A DNA stretch of 8,060 bases, from the NCBI GenBank assembly GCA_021154065.1, contig JAJKJG010000153.1:1-8060 (forward strand). The letters are read 5' to 3'. The DNA is from Methylobacterium sp. Its GTDB lineage: Bacteria > Pseudomonadota > Alphaproteobacteria > Rhizobiales > Beijerinckiaceae. The notes beneath the pieces are model-generated. The model searched no databases, had not been told where the DNA came from, and saw only the letters and a program-made list of their open reading frames with translations. How positions within the stretch are numbered: position 1 is the stretch's first letter; each line of letters begins with the position of its first letter. A program made the position numbers and the translations under genes. This document shows, piece after piece, positions 1 through 6,878 of this stretch.

Positions 1-695
1 GGGAGCCGCAGGTCCTCGCAGAGCTCCGCCACGGAGAGGCGCGTGATTCCCTCGAGCGCCCCTCGGTCGGGCGTCGCGACGGCGCCGTCGGTGACCGCGA
101 AGACATTGAACCCGGGACCTTCGGTGACGAAACCCTCGCGATCGAGCAGCACGCAGCTTTCCGCGCCCTGATCCTGCGCCTCGAAGAGCGCTCTGGTCAT
201 GTCCCCCCAATGGAAGTTCTTGACCCGGGGATCGACCGAGTCGTCGCCGATCCGTGGGGTTTTGGCGACGATGAGATGCGCGCCTCGCGCTTGAACCTCG
301 GGGGGCATCACCCAGACCCAAGGGATGGCAAAGACGGCAAGGTAATTGCGGCAGGAGGATGGGTGCCGCGGCTGACCCGGGCGCGGCGTGCCGCGCAGGC
401 AATCCATCGCCACATACGCCTCGCGCAGACCCGAACGCCGCACGCACTCGGCGAGCACGAGCCGGATCTCATCGTCGCTTTTGGCAGGATCGAGCCGCAG
501 CGCCTGCATCGAGGCCCGGAATCGTCGGATGTGATCATCGAGGCGGAAGAAAGCACCACCCCAGACGCCAACGACGTCATAGGTGACGTCCGATCGCCGA
601 TATCCCCAATCGGTGATCGGGATCGCCGCCTGTTCAACCGGCATGTAGCGGCCGTCGATGCAGGCTACGCCTCCCGAGCAGGTGCCGTTGTCCAT
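1..695 (-). CDS. Fold-type IV PLP aminotransferase (branched-chain / (R)-amine transaminase-like), C-terminus beyond window edge
   Basis: The leftward frame is open from an ATG at 695 to the left edge, giving 231 residues of a protein usually near 300. A good Shine-Dalgarno (GAGAGGAAGGA on the minus strand, about 702-712) precedes the ATG. Family hallmarks are all present: the PLP lysine in VKNFHWGD (Lys159), the cofactor-binding glutamate in VTEGPGFNVF (Glu192), and a phosphate-binding GITR loop near 216-219. The stretches SDVTYD (35-40), WGGAFFRLDDH (45-55) and VKNFHWGD resemble, from memory, fold-IV (R)-amine transaminases more than E. coli IlvE. These enzymes transfer an amino group between an amine or amino acid and a 2-oxo acid in the cytoplasm. 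The gene is divergent from a complete Liv-type transporter, which suggests it metabolises the imported compound. The family is certain; the substrate is inferred. Branched-chain aminotransferase and D-amino acid aminotransferase are the alternatives. Confidence 0.93.
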   Translation of the reverse strand, partial: MDNGTCSGGVACIDGRYMPVEQAAIPITDWGYRRSDVTYDVVGVWGGAFFRLDDHIRRFRASMQALRLDPAKSDDEIRLVLAECVRRSGLREAYVAMDCLRGTPRPGQPRHPSSCRNYLAVFAIPWVWVMPPEVQARGAHLIVAKTPRIGDDSVDPRVKNFHWGDMTRALFEAQDQGAESCVLLDREGFVTEGPGFNVFAVTDGAVATPDRGALEGITRLSVAELCEDLRL

Positions 696-900
696 CGGAT
701 TCCTTCCTCTCGGCCGCTTCGATTCACCGGAGCGGGCGAGCATGGGCGGACCGGAGCCATGACGGTGAGCTTAGGACATCGCGGGGAGCTTAGGGCATCG
801 GGCGCGTCGTCGCGGTCGGAGATTTGCATGGCGGGCGACCCCGGGCTCGGATACGCTGCGGCTTCGCGTTCTGGTTCCTGGAAATGGAGGGAGTGCTGCA
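696..900. promoter_or_regulatory. Divergent control region between the transaminase and the liv operon
   Basis: This 205-bp gap separates two genes transcribed away from each other, so promoters for both must lie here or within the flanking genes. It contains the transaminase Shine-Dalgarno at its left end, a tandem 19-nt repeat in its middle, and the livK Shine-Dalgarno (GGAGGGAG, 886-893, 7 nt before the ATG) at its right end. I see no convincing -35/-10 pair. A TTGCAT at 824-829 is the best rightward -35 candidate but has no good -10 at 17 nt. Shared regulation of both genes from this gap is an inference from the layout. Confidence 0.6.
763..800. repeat. Exact tandem pair of 19-nt direct repeats (candidate operator)
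   Basis: Two copies lie end to end at 763-781 and 782-800 and match at 17 of 19 positions. Both contain GAGCTTAGG, one base (A or G), then CATCG. The mismatches are at 766/785 (T/G) and 776/795 (A/G). A 19-nt period is a little under two helical turns, so two bound proteins would sit on nearly the same DNA face. The pair is roughly midway in the divergent control region, where a regulator of both transcription units could act. The repeat is seen directly; the operator role is inferred. Confidence 0.6.
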
Positions 901-2043
901 ATGCGTCGATTTCGGCAGAGGGCGGCTATCCTCAGTGCGCTCGCTCTTAGTGCTGCCTGCTTCGGCGGAGCGGCGGCACAGGCCCAGGAGGTCATCAAGA
1001 TCGCGGCGGGTGCGCCCTTGACAGGCGCCCTCGCGAAGCAGGGTCAGGAGGTTGCGAACGCGGTCAAGCTCGCGGTCGAGGAGTGGAACAAGAAGGGTGG
1101 CGTCCTCGGCATGAAGATCGAGGTCCTCGATGCCGACGACCAGGGCAACCCGCAGATCGGCACGGCCGCCGGCGAGAAGGTGGCGGCGGACGCGCGGGTC
1201 ATGGGAGCCGTCTGGGGCATCACCAGCGTGACCTGCATTCCGGTATCGGAAATCCTCGAGCGCTCGAATATCGCGATGATCACGCCGGGCTGCAGCAACC
1301 CGAAGGTCACCGATCGCGGGCTCAAGGTCATGAACCGCTTGTGCGCGCGGGACGATTTTCAGGGTCCGGCCGGCGCGATCTTCGCCGTCACCCAGCTCAA
1401 GGCGAGGAAGCTGGCGATCATCGACGACGGCACGACGGGCCCGCGCGGCGCCGCCGACGAAGCCGAAAAGCAGGCGAAGTCGATGGGCGCGACGGTGCTT
1501 CGCTACGTGATCCGCGCCGGCGACAAGGACTTCCGTGCGATCCTCGGTACGATGCCGAAGGACATCAACGCGATCTACGCCAGCGTCTGGGCGCCCGATG
1601 CTGCGTTGATTGCGAAGCAGCTTCCGGACGTCGGCCTGAATGTCCGCATGATCGGCCCCGATGGGCAGTTCGAGCCCATAGACTATGTCCAGGCCTCTGC
1701 TGGCGCCGCCGAGGGCAACTACGTCACGTTCTTTGTGCCGGATATGAAGAAGGTCCCTGCCGCGGTGGAGTTCGTGAAAGCCTACGAGGCGAAGCACGGA
1801 GCGCTGAGCTCGTATGGCCCGCTTGCCTACGAAGCGACCAACATCATGCTTGAGGCAATCAAGAAGGTCGGCAAGCCGGACCGGGCCCTGATCCGCGACG
1901 CCGTGCGCGCGACCAAGGACTACAAGGGTATCCTGGGCCAAGGCATCGCGTTCGACGATAAGGGCGACGTCGCAACGCCAACGCTGTACGTCTACCAGGT
2001 GAAGGGAGCAAATTTCGAGCTGGTGAAACCCGTCGTCAGGTAG
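901..2043 (+). CDS. livK: Branched-chain amino acid-type ABC transporter, periplasmic substrate-binding protein
   Basis: The 380-aa protein has the usual length for Leu/Ile/Val-family binding proteins (Peripla_BP_6, type 1 fold). It opens with a Sec signal peptide: basic MRRFRQR, a hydrophobic core, and likely cleavage after AQA at residue 28. A Cys at 20 lies in LSAAC, but this fits a lipobox poorly. The mature start IKIAAGAPLTGALAKQGQE (32-50) is the classic first ligand-contact region. The segments CIPVSEI (112-118), ITPGCSNPK (127-135) and RLCARDDFQG (146-155) form the hinge and pocket region of this family. The strong Shine-Dalgarno GGAGGGAG fixes the ATG at 901. The protein captures ligand in the periplasm and delivers it to LivHM. 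Family relatives bind branched-chain or other amino acids, amides, urea or aromatic compounds, so the symbol is by family and operon position only. The next gene follows after 44 nt. Confidence 0.95.
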   Translation: MRRFRQRAAILSALALSAACFGGAAAQAQEVIKIAAGAPLTGALAKQGQEVANAVKLAVEEWNKKGGVLGMKIEVLDADDQGNPQIGTAAGEKVAADARVMGAVWGITSVTCIPVSEILERSNIAMITPGCSNPKVTDRGLKVMNRLCARDDFQGPAGAIFAVTQLKARKLAIIDDGTTGPRGAADEAEKQAKSMGATVLRYVIRAGDKDFRAILGTMPKDINAIYASVWAPDAALIAKQLPDVGLNVRMIGPDGQFEPIDYVQASAGAAEGNYVTFFVPDMKKVPAAVEFVKAYEAKHGALSSYGPLAYEATNIMLEAIKKVGKPDRALIRDAVRATKDYKGILGQGIAFDDKGDVATPTLYVYQVKGANFELVKPVVR

Positions 2044-2087
2044 CGCGCGGTCGTCAGTGGCGCACTATCGGTTCGGCCGCCTCGGCG

Positions 2088-2870
2088 ATGGCGCTGCTCG
2101 AGGCGAACGGGCTTAAGAAGACGTTCGGCGGGCTGCAAGCCGTCCAGGGCTTCGACTTCCGGATGAACGACGGCGAGATCGTCGGGCTGATCGGGCCAAA
2201 CGGGTCGGGCAAGACGACAATCTTCAACCTCATCACCGGCATCTTGCGGGCGAGTGGCGGCAGCATCCGCTTCGACCACGGCAAGCACGAGCTGACCGGG
2301 CGACCCTCTCACGCCATCACGGCGCTCGGGCTCGCCCGTACATTCCAGAATCAGCGGCTGTTCAACCAGATGACGGTGCTGGAGAATGTGCTCGTCGGGC
2401 GGCATTGTCGGACGCGCGCCGGTCTCGCCGGGATCCTTCTCGCGTTGCCCGCTGCACGCGCCGAGAAGCGGCGGGTGCAAGAGGAGGCGGCGACGCTGCT
2501 GGCACTGTTCGGCGAGCGTCTGCTGCCGCGGGCAGGGCAGCTCGCGGCCTCGCTATCCTACGCCAACCGCCGGCGCCTCGAGATCGCTCGGGCGCTGGCG
2601 ACGATGCCGCGCCTCCTTCTTCTCGACGAGCCCGCCGCGGGGATGAACCCCACGGAGACGCGCGAGCTGATGGGCGACATCGGGCGCATCCGTGACCGCG
2701 GGGTCGCCATTCTCCTCATCGAGCACGACATGAAGCTCGTCCGCGGCATCTGCGATCGCGTCGTCGCTCTGGACCACGGCGTCAAGATCGCCGAGGGGCC
2801 TTTCGAGACCGTGCGCAGCCACCCTGCCGTGCTCGAGGCATATCTCGGACGCCGCGCCGCGCATGCTTAG
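2088..2870 (+). CDS. livG: Branched-chain amino acid-type ABC transporter, ATP-binding protein LivG
   Basis: The 260-aa cytoplasmic ATPase powers the transporter with LivF. Walker A is GPNGSGKT (36-43), the Q-loop glutamine is Gln87 in RTFQNQRLF, Walker B is RLLLLDEP (175-182), and the switch histidine is His213 in IEHDM. The AGMNPTET segment and the IEHDMKLVRGICDR end region are typical LivG traits. The ABC signature reads LSYAN (156-160), not LSGGQ or the usual LivG LSYGQ. The ATG at 2088 is the first in-frame start after the livK stop, and no clear Shine-Dalgarno precedes it. The gene's last 8 nt overlap livF, so the two are probably translationally coupled. Confidence 0.95.
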   Translation: MALLEANGLKKTFGGLQAVQGFDFRMNDGEIVGLIGPNGSGKTTIFNLITGILRASGGSIRFDHGKHELTGRPSHAITALGLARTFQNQRLFNQMTVLENVLVGRHCRTRAGLAGILLALPAARAEKRRVQEEAATLLALFGERLLPRAGQLAASLSYANRRRLEIARALATMPRLLLLDEPAAGMNPTETRELMGDIGRIRDRGVAILLIEHDMKLVRGICDRVVALDHGVKIAEGPFETVRSHPAVLEAYLGRRAAHA

Positions 2871-3576
2871 GCTCAGCGCGGTCGACACCTTCTACGGGCC
2901 GATTCCGGCCCTCAAAGGCGTCACGCTCGAGGTCCACGCCGGCGAGATTGTCTGCCTGCTAGGCGGCAACGCCTCCGGAAAATCTACCACGATGAAGACG
3001 ATCCTCGGCATCGTGCGACCGCATGCCGGCACGGTCGAGTTCGAGGGGAAGCGCCTCGACGGGCTGTCCACCGGCGAGATCGTGCGGCGAGGCATCTCGC
3101 TCGTGCCGGAGGCGCGCCGCGTCTTCGGCCGGATGACGGTGTGGGAGAACCTGGCAATGGGCTCCTTCATCCGTCGCAAGGAGCCGGCGGCCGAGATCAG
3201 CCGCGACATGGAGCGCGTCTACGGCTTGTTCCCCCGCTTGCGCGAGCGCTCAGGCCAGTACGCCGCCACCCTGTCGGGGGGCGAGCAGCAGATGCTGGCG
3301 ATCGGCCGGGCGCTGATGGCGCGCCCGCGCCTCCTGCTCATGGACGAGCCGTCGATGGGTCTTTCGCCGGCTTTCGTCGACCAGGTCTTCGATATCATTC
3401 AGACGATCAACCAGCAGGGCACGACGATCCTGGTGGTTGAGCAGAATGCCGCGGTGGCGCTGTCGATCGCGAGCCGTGGCTACGTGCTGCAGAACGGTCG
3501 CATCGCCGTTGAGGACAGCGCCGCCGCGCTGCTCGCCGCCGATGACATCCGGCGCGCCTATCTCGGGGAGGATTGA
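2863..3576 (+). CDS. livF: Branched-chain amino acid-type ABC transporter, ATP-binding protein LivF
   Basis: The 237-aa second ATPase of the transporter has the usual family length. Walker A is GGNASGKS (34-41), the ABC signature is canonical LSGGE (137-141), and Walker B is LLLMDEP (157-163). VVEQN (192-196) places Gln-Asn where most ABC ATPases have the switch histidine, which is normal for LivF. The Q-loop region reads VPEARRVF, where many relatives have VPEGRRVF. The ATG lies inside the end of livG (8-nt overlap) and lacks a clear Shine-Dalgarno, so its translation probably depends on ribosomes finishing livG. LivG and LivF would act as a heterodimer under the LivHM pore; this is family knowledge. 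Confidence 0.96.
   Translation: MLRLSAVDTFYGPIPALKGVTLEVHAGEIVCLLGGNASGKSTTMKTILGIVRPHAGTVEFEGKRLDGLSTGEIVRRGISLVPEARRVFGRMTVWENLAMGSFIRRKEPAAEISRDMERVYGLFPRLRERSGQYAATLSGGEQQMLAIGRALMARPRLLLMDEPSMGLSPAFVDQVFDIIQTINQQGTTILVVEQNAAVALSIASRGYVLQNGRIAVEDSAAALLAADDIRRAYLGED
3565..3572 (+). promoter_or_regulatory. Shine-Dalgarno that fixes the TTG start of livH
   Basis: GGGGAGGA at the very end of livF lies 7 nt before a TTG at 3580. The next in-frame ATG encodes Met31, inside the first conserved membrane region, so the TTG is the credible start. Confidence 0.8.
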
Positions 3577-3579
3577 GCG

Positions 3580-4521
3580 TTGAGCGACATTCTGGCGATC
3601 CTGCCGCAGCAACTCGTGTTCGGTATCGCGCTCGGCACGGTCTACGGGCTCCTCGCGCTTGGCTACACCATGGTCTACGGCGTCCTCTTCATGATCAACT
3701 TCGCGCATGGCGAGGTCTTCATGATCGGCGCCTATATCGGCTGGGGCGTTCTCGCCGCGCTGCTCGACGCCAAGGTCGGCGGGCTGCATCCGGCCTGGGT
3801 CCTGCCGCTGATGCTGGTGCCGGCAATGCTGTGCACCGGCGCGCTGGGCGTGATGATCGAACGCCTCGCCTATCGCCCCCTATACGTCCGGGGTGCCACG
3901 CGCCTCGGCCCGCTGATCAGCGCAGTCGGCGCGTCGATCTTCCTGCAAAACGCCGTCATGCTGACTCAGGGCGCGCGCATGAAGGTCTATATGACGAATT
4001 TCCTCTTCCCGCCCGCTTGGCGGTTCAGCCTCTTCGGCGCCAGCATCTCGGCGCTCCTCGTCGTCATGGTCGCCGTCGCCGGCGTGATGATGTGGGGCCT
4101 CCATGTTCTGGTACAGCGCTCGACCCTCGGTCGGTCGATCCGCGCCGTCGCCGAGGACCGGGAGATGGCGGCGATCATGGGCGTCAGCGTCGGCCAGGTC
4201 ATCGGCACCACGTTCTTCCTCGGCTCGGCGCTCGGCGGCGCGGCCGGGGTGCTCGTCGGCCTCTATTATACGCAGATCGACTTCGTCATGGGGTACTCGG
4301 CCGGGCTTAAGGCATTCACCGCGGCGGTGCTCGGCGGCATCGGTAACATCCGTGGCGCGATGCTCGGCGGGCTCGTCCTCGGCATTACCGAGAGCCTCGC
4401 CGTCACCTTCATCAATCCGGCCTTCAAGGACGTCGTCGCGTTTGCGCTTCTTATCATGACTCTCGTTTTCCGACCGGAGGGGCTGCTCGGCGAGGGTCTG
4501 TCGGATCGCGAAAAGGTGTGA
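3580..4521 (+). CDS. livH: Branched-chain amino acid-type ABC transporter, inner-membrane permease LivH
   Basis: The 313-aa very hydrophobic protein forms half of the membrane channel. It shows LivH signatures in order: ALGTVYGLLALGYTMVYG (17-34), INFAHGEVFMIGAY (39-52), ERLAYRPL (94-101), and the cytoplasmic ATPase-contact loop GRSIRAVAEDREMAAIMGV (184-202). The C-terminal GLKAFTAAVLGGIGNIRGA (242-260) and FRPEGLLGEG (297-306) also fit. It starts at TTG 3580, only 3 nt after the livF stop, with a strong Shine-Dalgarno inside livF. Its stop overlaps the likely GTG start of livM. Membrane topology is read from hydrophobic blocks, not computed. Confidence 0.96.
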   Translation: MSDILAILPQQLVFGIALGTVYGLLALGYTMVYGVLFMINFAHGEVFMIGAYIGWGVLAALLDAKVGGLHPAWVLPLMLVPAMLCTGALGVMIERLAYRPLYVRGATRLGPLISAVGASIFLQNAVMLTQGARMKVYMTNFLFPPAWRFSLFGASISALLVVMVAVAGVMMWGLHVLVQRSTLGRSIRAVAEDREMAAIMGVSVGQVIGTTFFLGSALGGAAGVLVGLYYTQIDFVMGYSAGLKAFTAAVLGGIGNIRGAMLGGLVLGITESLAVTFINPAFKDVVAFALLIMTLVFRPEGLLGEGLSDREKV

Positions 4522-5501
4522 GGATCGTGCGCTACCAGTCTCTCGCTGCGATCGGGCTTGCGATCCTTGCGCTCGCCGCTCCGCTGCTCGCGCCGAACGA
4601 TTACGTCATGGGTGTCGTCACGCGTATTTGCCTCTACGCCCTCCTCGCCCTCGGCCTGAACATCGTCGTCGGCTTCGCTGGGCTTCTCGACCTTGGCTAT
4701 GTCGCCTTCTTCGGAATCGGCTCGTACATCTATGCCTTTCTCGCGTCACCCCATTTCGGTATCCATCTGCCCTTTATCGTGATCCTGCCGATCATCGTCG
4801 CGGCGACCGCAGTCTCGGGCATTCTCATCGGAGCGCCGACGCTGCGGCTGCGCGGCGACTACCTCGCAATCGTCACGCTCGGCTTTGGCGAGATCACCTA
4901 CATCTTCCTCCTCAACCTCGACCGCCCGATCAACATCACCGGCGGGCCGAGCGGGATCATCTCGATCGATCCGCCCTCGCTTGGCGGGTTCGTGGCGAGC
5001 CGCAACGCGGAGTACTACTACCTCTTTCTCGCGGCGCTCGGGCTTGTGCTCGTCGCCTCGGCGCGGCTGCGGGATTCGCGGATCGGGTGGGCCTGGCAGG
5101 CGATCCGAGAGGACGAGCTCGCCGCACAAGCGATGGGCATCAACACGACTGTCTCGAAGCTGCAAGCCTTCGCTATCGGGGCCTCGTTCGCCGGCATCGC
5201 CGGCGGCCTCCTAGCGTCGTGGCAGCGCTCGGTTTTCCCGGACAACTTCCTTTTCCAGGAATCGATCAACATCCTGGCGATGGTCATCCTCGGCGGCGTC
5301 GGCAACCTTCTGGGAGTCATCCTCGGCGCCGCAATCATTGTCGCGCTGCCCGAGATCTTCCGCGACTTCCAGGTCTATCGCCTGCTCGCCTTCGGCCTTC
5401 TCTTGATGGTGCTCATGATTTTCCGGCCGCAAGGGCTGCTCCCCGTCAGCCGGCCGGCTCGCGAGGATGACGAGAGCGCCCGCGGCAGCCCCGCGGCGTG
5501 A
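4518..5501 (+). CDS. livM: Branched-chain amino acid-type ABC transporter, inner-membrane permease LivM
   Basis: The 327-aa hydrophobic protein is the second channel subunit. LivM landmarks are LGLNIVVGFAGLLDLGYVAFFGIGSY (45-70), TLRLRGDYLAIVTLGFGEI (108-126), the ATPase-contact loop around AIREDELAAQAMGIN (195-209), SFAGIAGGL (223-231) and NILAMVILGGVGNLLG (251-266). It ends with FRPQGLLP and a charged tail. The GTG at 4518 overlaps the livH stop by 4 nt (GTGA). A second GTG at 4527 is also possible and would remove three residues; spacing to the weak upstream AAAAGG or GAGG does not decide between them. It is the last gene of the operon. No clear terminator follows. Confidence 0.95.
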   Translation: MRIVRYQSLAAIGLAILALAAPLLAPNDYVMGVVTRICLYALLALGLNIVVGFAGLLDLGYVAFFGIGSYIYAFLASPHFGIHLPFIVILPIIVAATAVSGILIGAPTLRLRGDYLAIVTLGFGEITYIFLLNLDRPINITGGPSGIISIDPPSLGGFVASRNAEYYYLFLAALGLVLVASARLRDSRIGWAWQAIREDELAAQAMGINTTVSKLQAFAIGASFAGIAGGLLASWQRSVFPDNFLFQESINILAMVILGGVGNLLGVILGAAIIVALPEIFRDFQVYRLLAFGLLLMVLMIFRPQGLLPVSRPAREDDESARGSPAA

Positions 5502-5703
5502 ACGAGATAGAGCCGGATTGCGCCGGGCCAGTCGCAACGGCCGAAGCTAGCCGAAAGCGGAACGTCTGCTATGCGCGGCTAAAGCTCCGATACGGACATA
5601 CGCAGAGGCAGGCCGAGCTTTGATCGGTCGGCTGAGTGGAGGCGGTGGTCGGAGCTGCCCTAGGCTAGGAGCGGCGGGCCACTCCCGCATCATGGGTCGC
5701 GAT
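5502..5703. other. Convergent intergenic region after livM
   Basis: This 202-bp gap lies between two genes that end towards each other. I see no strong intrinsic terminator with a T-tract in either direction. There is a weak inverted repeat AAAGCTC (5581-5587) / GAGCTTT (5615-5621) with a long spacer. CCGAAAGCGGAACGTCTGCT (5551-5570) resembles a sequence in the structured region near 7736-7755. Confidence 0.4.
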
Positions 5704-5949
5704 TCAGTAATCACCGCTTCCGACTAACGGACAGATTCCTCCGAAGCAGCGGCTGGAACGAGATCGCGAACGTTTGCGCTTTATGGGTTCAACCTTGGGT
5801 TTTGCGCGGCTAATTTTAGCCTGCGCTACTAGGTTGATTTCGGGCGCTGCTCCGAACTCGGCGATACGCGCCGGGGCGGCATGCGCCTGCAGCGCAGCTC
5901 CGGCGATCGCGATGCCCAGGGCAGTGGCAAGAAAGATAGTCGCCTTCAT
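5704..5949 (-). CDS. Small secreted basic protein of unknown function
   Basis: The 81-aa leftward protein starts at the ATG at 5949, supported by GAGGAAG (5956-5962) six nt upstream on the minus strand. The first 24 residues form a clean Sec signal peptide: MKA, a hydrophobic Ala/Ile/Leu core, and AHA as the likely cleavage site. The mature part is about 57 residues. It has a strongly basic Lys/Arg/Ser stretch at about 50-67 (KPKVEPIKRKRSRSRSSR) followed by CFGGIC with Cys68 and Cys73, and ends in GSGDY. I do not recognise the family. The two cysteines could form a small disulfide loop in the periplasm, or bind metal or haem; neither is shown. The same frame stays open upstream to a GTG at 6222, but the internal Shine-Dalgarno and signal peptide argue for the short form. 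It stands alone. Confidence 0.68.
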   Translation of the reverse strand: MKATIFLATALGIAIAGAALQAHAAPARIAEFGAAPEINLVAQAKISRAKPKVEPIKRKRSRSRSSRCFGGICPLVGSGDY

Positions 5950-6110
5950 AGGGTTCTTCCTCAATGTGGCCGACCGCATCCTACGGCATCGTGCTCGTTG
6001 CCGCACGCGCGCTGAGAGCAACGGCGTGAGACCCCAAGGTGAGAAGCGGCTCGTCGGCAACGCGGCACCTGCGACCTGATGAGCCGCCCGGTGAGGCTCG
6101 GAGGGTCGGC

Positions 6111-6338
6111 TCAGGCATGCCCCGCGCGTACCATGAACGCCCGCCGCGCGTCCGCTCTCAGCAGGTCTAACTCGTCCTGGAGCGCGTTGATCGCGCCCTC
6201 TAGCTCGTCCAGGGTCATACACCGCGGGGACGGTCTCAGAACGCCGTCGGCATCGGGAGCGGTTGAGAGCACGACAGAGATACGCGACGGCTCGTGATCC
6301 TCACCGCGATGGATTTCCAGGGCGAGGACTGAGGCGGA
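6111..6338 (-). pseudogene. Possible gene remnant with an acidic coiled-coil-like C-terminus, no good start codon
   Basis: The leftward frame is open for 75 codons between an upstream TGA and its own TGA at 6111. It reads plausibly as protein: LALEIHRGEDHEPSR near the start, then MTLDELEGAINALQDELDLL, then RADARRAF near the end, a heptad-like amphipathic helix. There is no ATG near the beginning. Possible starts are GTG at 6272 (53 aa) or ATG at 6218 (35 aa, starting at MTLDELEG), both without a clear Shine-Dalgarno. The neighbouring frame has an ATG at 6393 preceded by GGAG and reads across the same region, so a frameshifted small gene is one explanation. I do not recognise the family. It could also be a short intact gene starting at 6218 or 6272, or chance. 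Confidence 0.35.
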
Positions 6339-6465
6339 TCACGCCGGCGCAGCCGCCGCGCTGGGACGAGCCCGATCACGTCGTCCTTGGCAAGCATCGC
6401 TCCAGATGCACAAAGCCCGGCTCACTGGTCGAGCTGCTTTCGTTCTTTGCCGGAGTTGGCCGGCC

Positions 6466-6567
6466 TTAAAGGTCGAGCGTATGGCCCTTGGAATCTCGCG
6501 CGAACAGGAGCGTCAGGACGACCATAGCCCCTGCTAGCAAGCCCCCATAGACGAGGAACATCTCCAT
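6466..6567 (-). CDS. Possible 33-aa single-helix membrane peptide
   Basis: An ATG at 6567 opens a short leftward frame, MEMFLVYGGLLAGAMVVLTL then LFARDSKGHTLDL, ending at TAA. The first 22 residues are hydrophobic enough for one transmembrane helix; the tail is polar, beginning with Arg and Asp. That layout matches many bacterial and phage small membrane proteins. No convincing Shine-Dalgarno is visible upstream, and the frame is too short for length to count as evidence. It stands apart from other genes, about 130 nt upstream of the possible remnant ending at 6111 on the same strand. Function unknown. Confidence 0.33.
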   Translation of the reverse strand: MEMFLVYGGLLAGAMVVLTLLFARDSKGHTLDL

Positions 6568-6650
6568 AGGGCAATTCTACTGGACATTGAGTTGACGCCG
6601 GGTAAACTCGCCCTCGGCCCGTAATCGGGTTTTCCTTCTGAGACCCACTT

Positions 6651-6678
6651 GGGCGGCGGTCAGCCGCCCTTTTTCTTT
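6651..6678 (+). terminator. Intrinsic terminator, rightward
   Basis: A perfect 7-bp GC stem, GGGCGGC (6651-6657) with GCCGCCC (6663-6669), closes a 5-nt loop and is followed at once by TTTTTCTTT. The T-tract sits only on the right, so it acts on rightward transcripts. Confidence 0.85.
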
Positions 6679-6801
6679 CCGGCTGTTCGGTTGTATTCCT
6701 TTGCCAGCACCGGACTTGCTTTCGGCGGCGCGCCGGGCGAGCTTGGCCGTGAGATGCGGGATGGACCACCCTCCGTGGACTGCCCCAGACCGTTTCTCAA
6801 G

Positions 6802-6837
6802 GCCCCGCTGTACGTTGGTCCGTCCGGCGGGGCTTTT
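6802..6837 (+). terminator. Intrinsic terminator, rightward
   Basis: GCCCCGC (6802-6808) pairs with GCGGGGC (6827-6833) over an 18-nt loop, followed by TTTT. No rightward gene with a recognisable product precedes it. Confidence 0.75.
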
Positions 6838-6878
6838 CGTGCCCAGCCGCTCCCGTCACAGCCGGGAAGCGTTACCTT

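Noticed and set aside
210..950. Rightward 246-codon open frame at the left end
   Set aside because: It runs antisense to the transaminase, whose PLP lysine and family motifs are unmistakable, and crosses the divergent control region.
790..1941. Leftward 383-codon open frame antisense to the binding protein gene
   Set aside because: It mirrors livK in GC-rich DNA where stop codons are rare; it has no recognisable motif and the sense strand has clear family features.
5950..6222. N-terminal extension of the small secreted protein to a GTG at 6222
   Set aside because: The extension has no protein-like character and would bury the signal peptide; the ATG at 5949 has its own Shine-Dalgarno.
6577..6855. 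Leftward 92-residue open frame reading through two terminators, ending in EFTRRQLNVQ
   Set aside because: It has no ATG or TTG and only one late GTG, no ribosome site, and contains hairpins that explain the bases better as terminators. Protein-like appearance alone is not enough.
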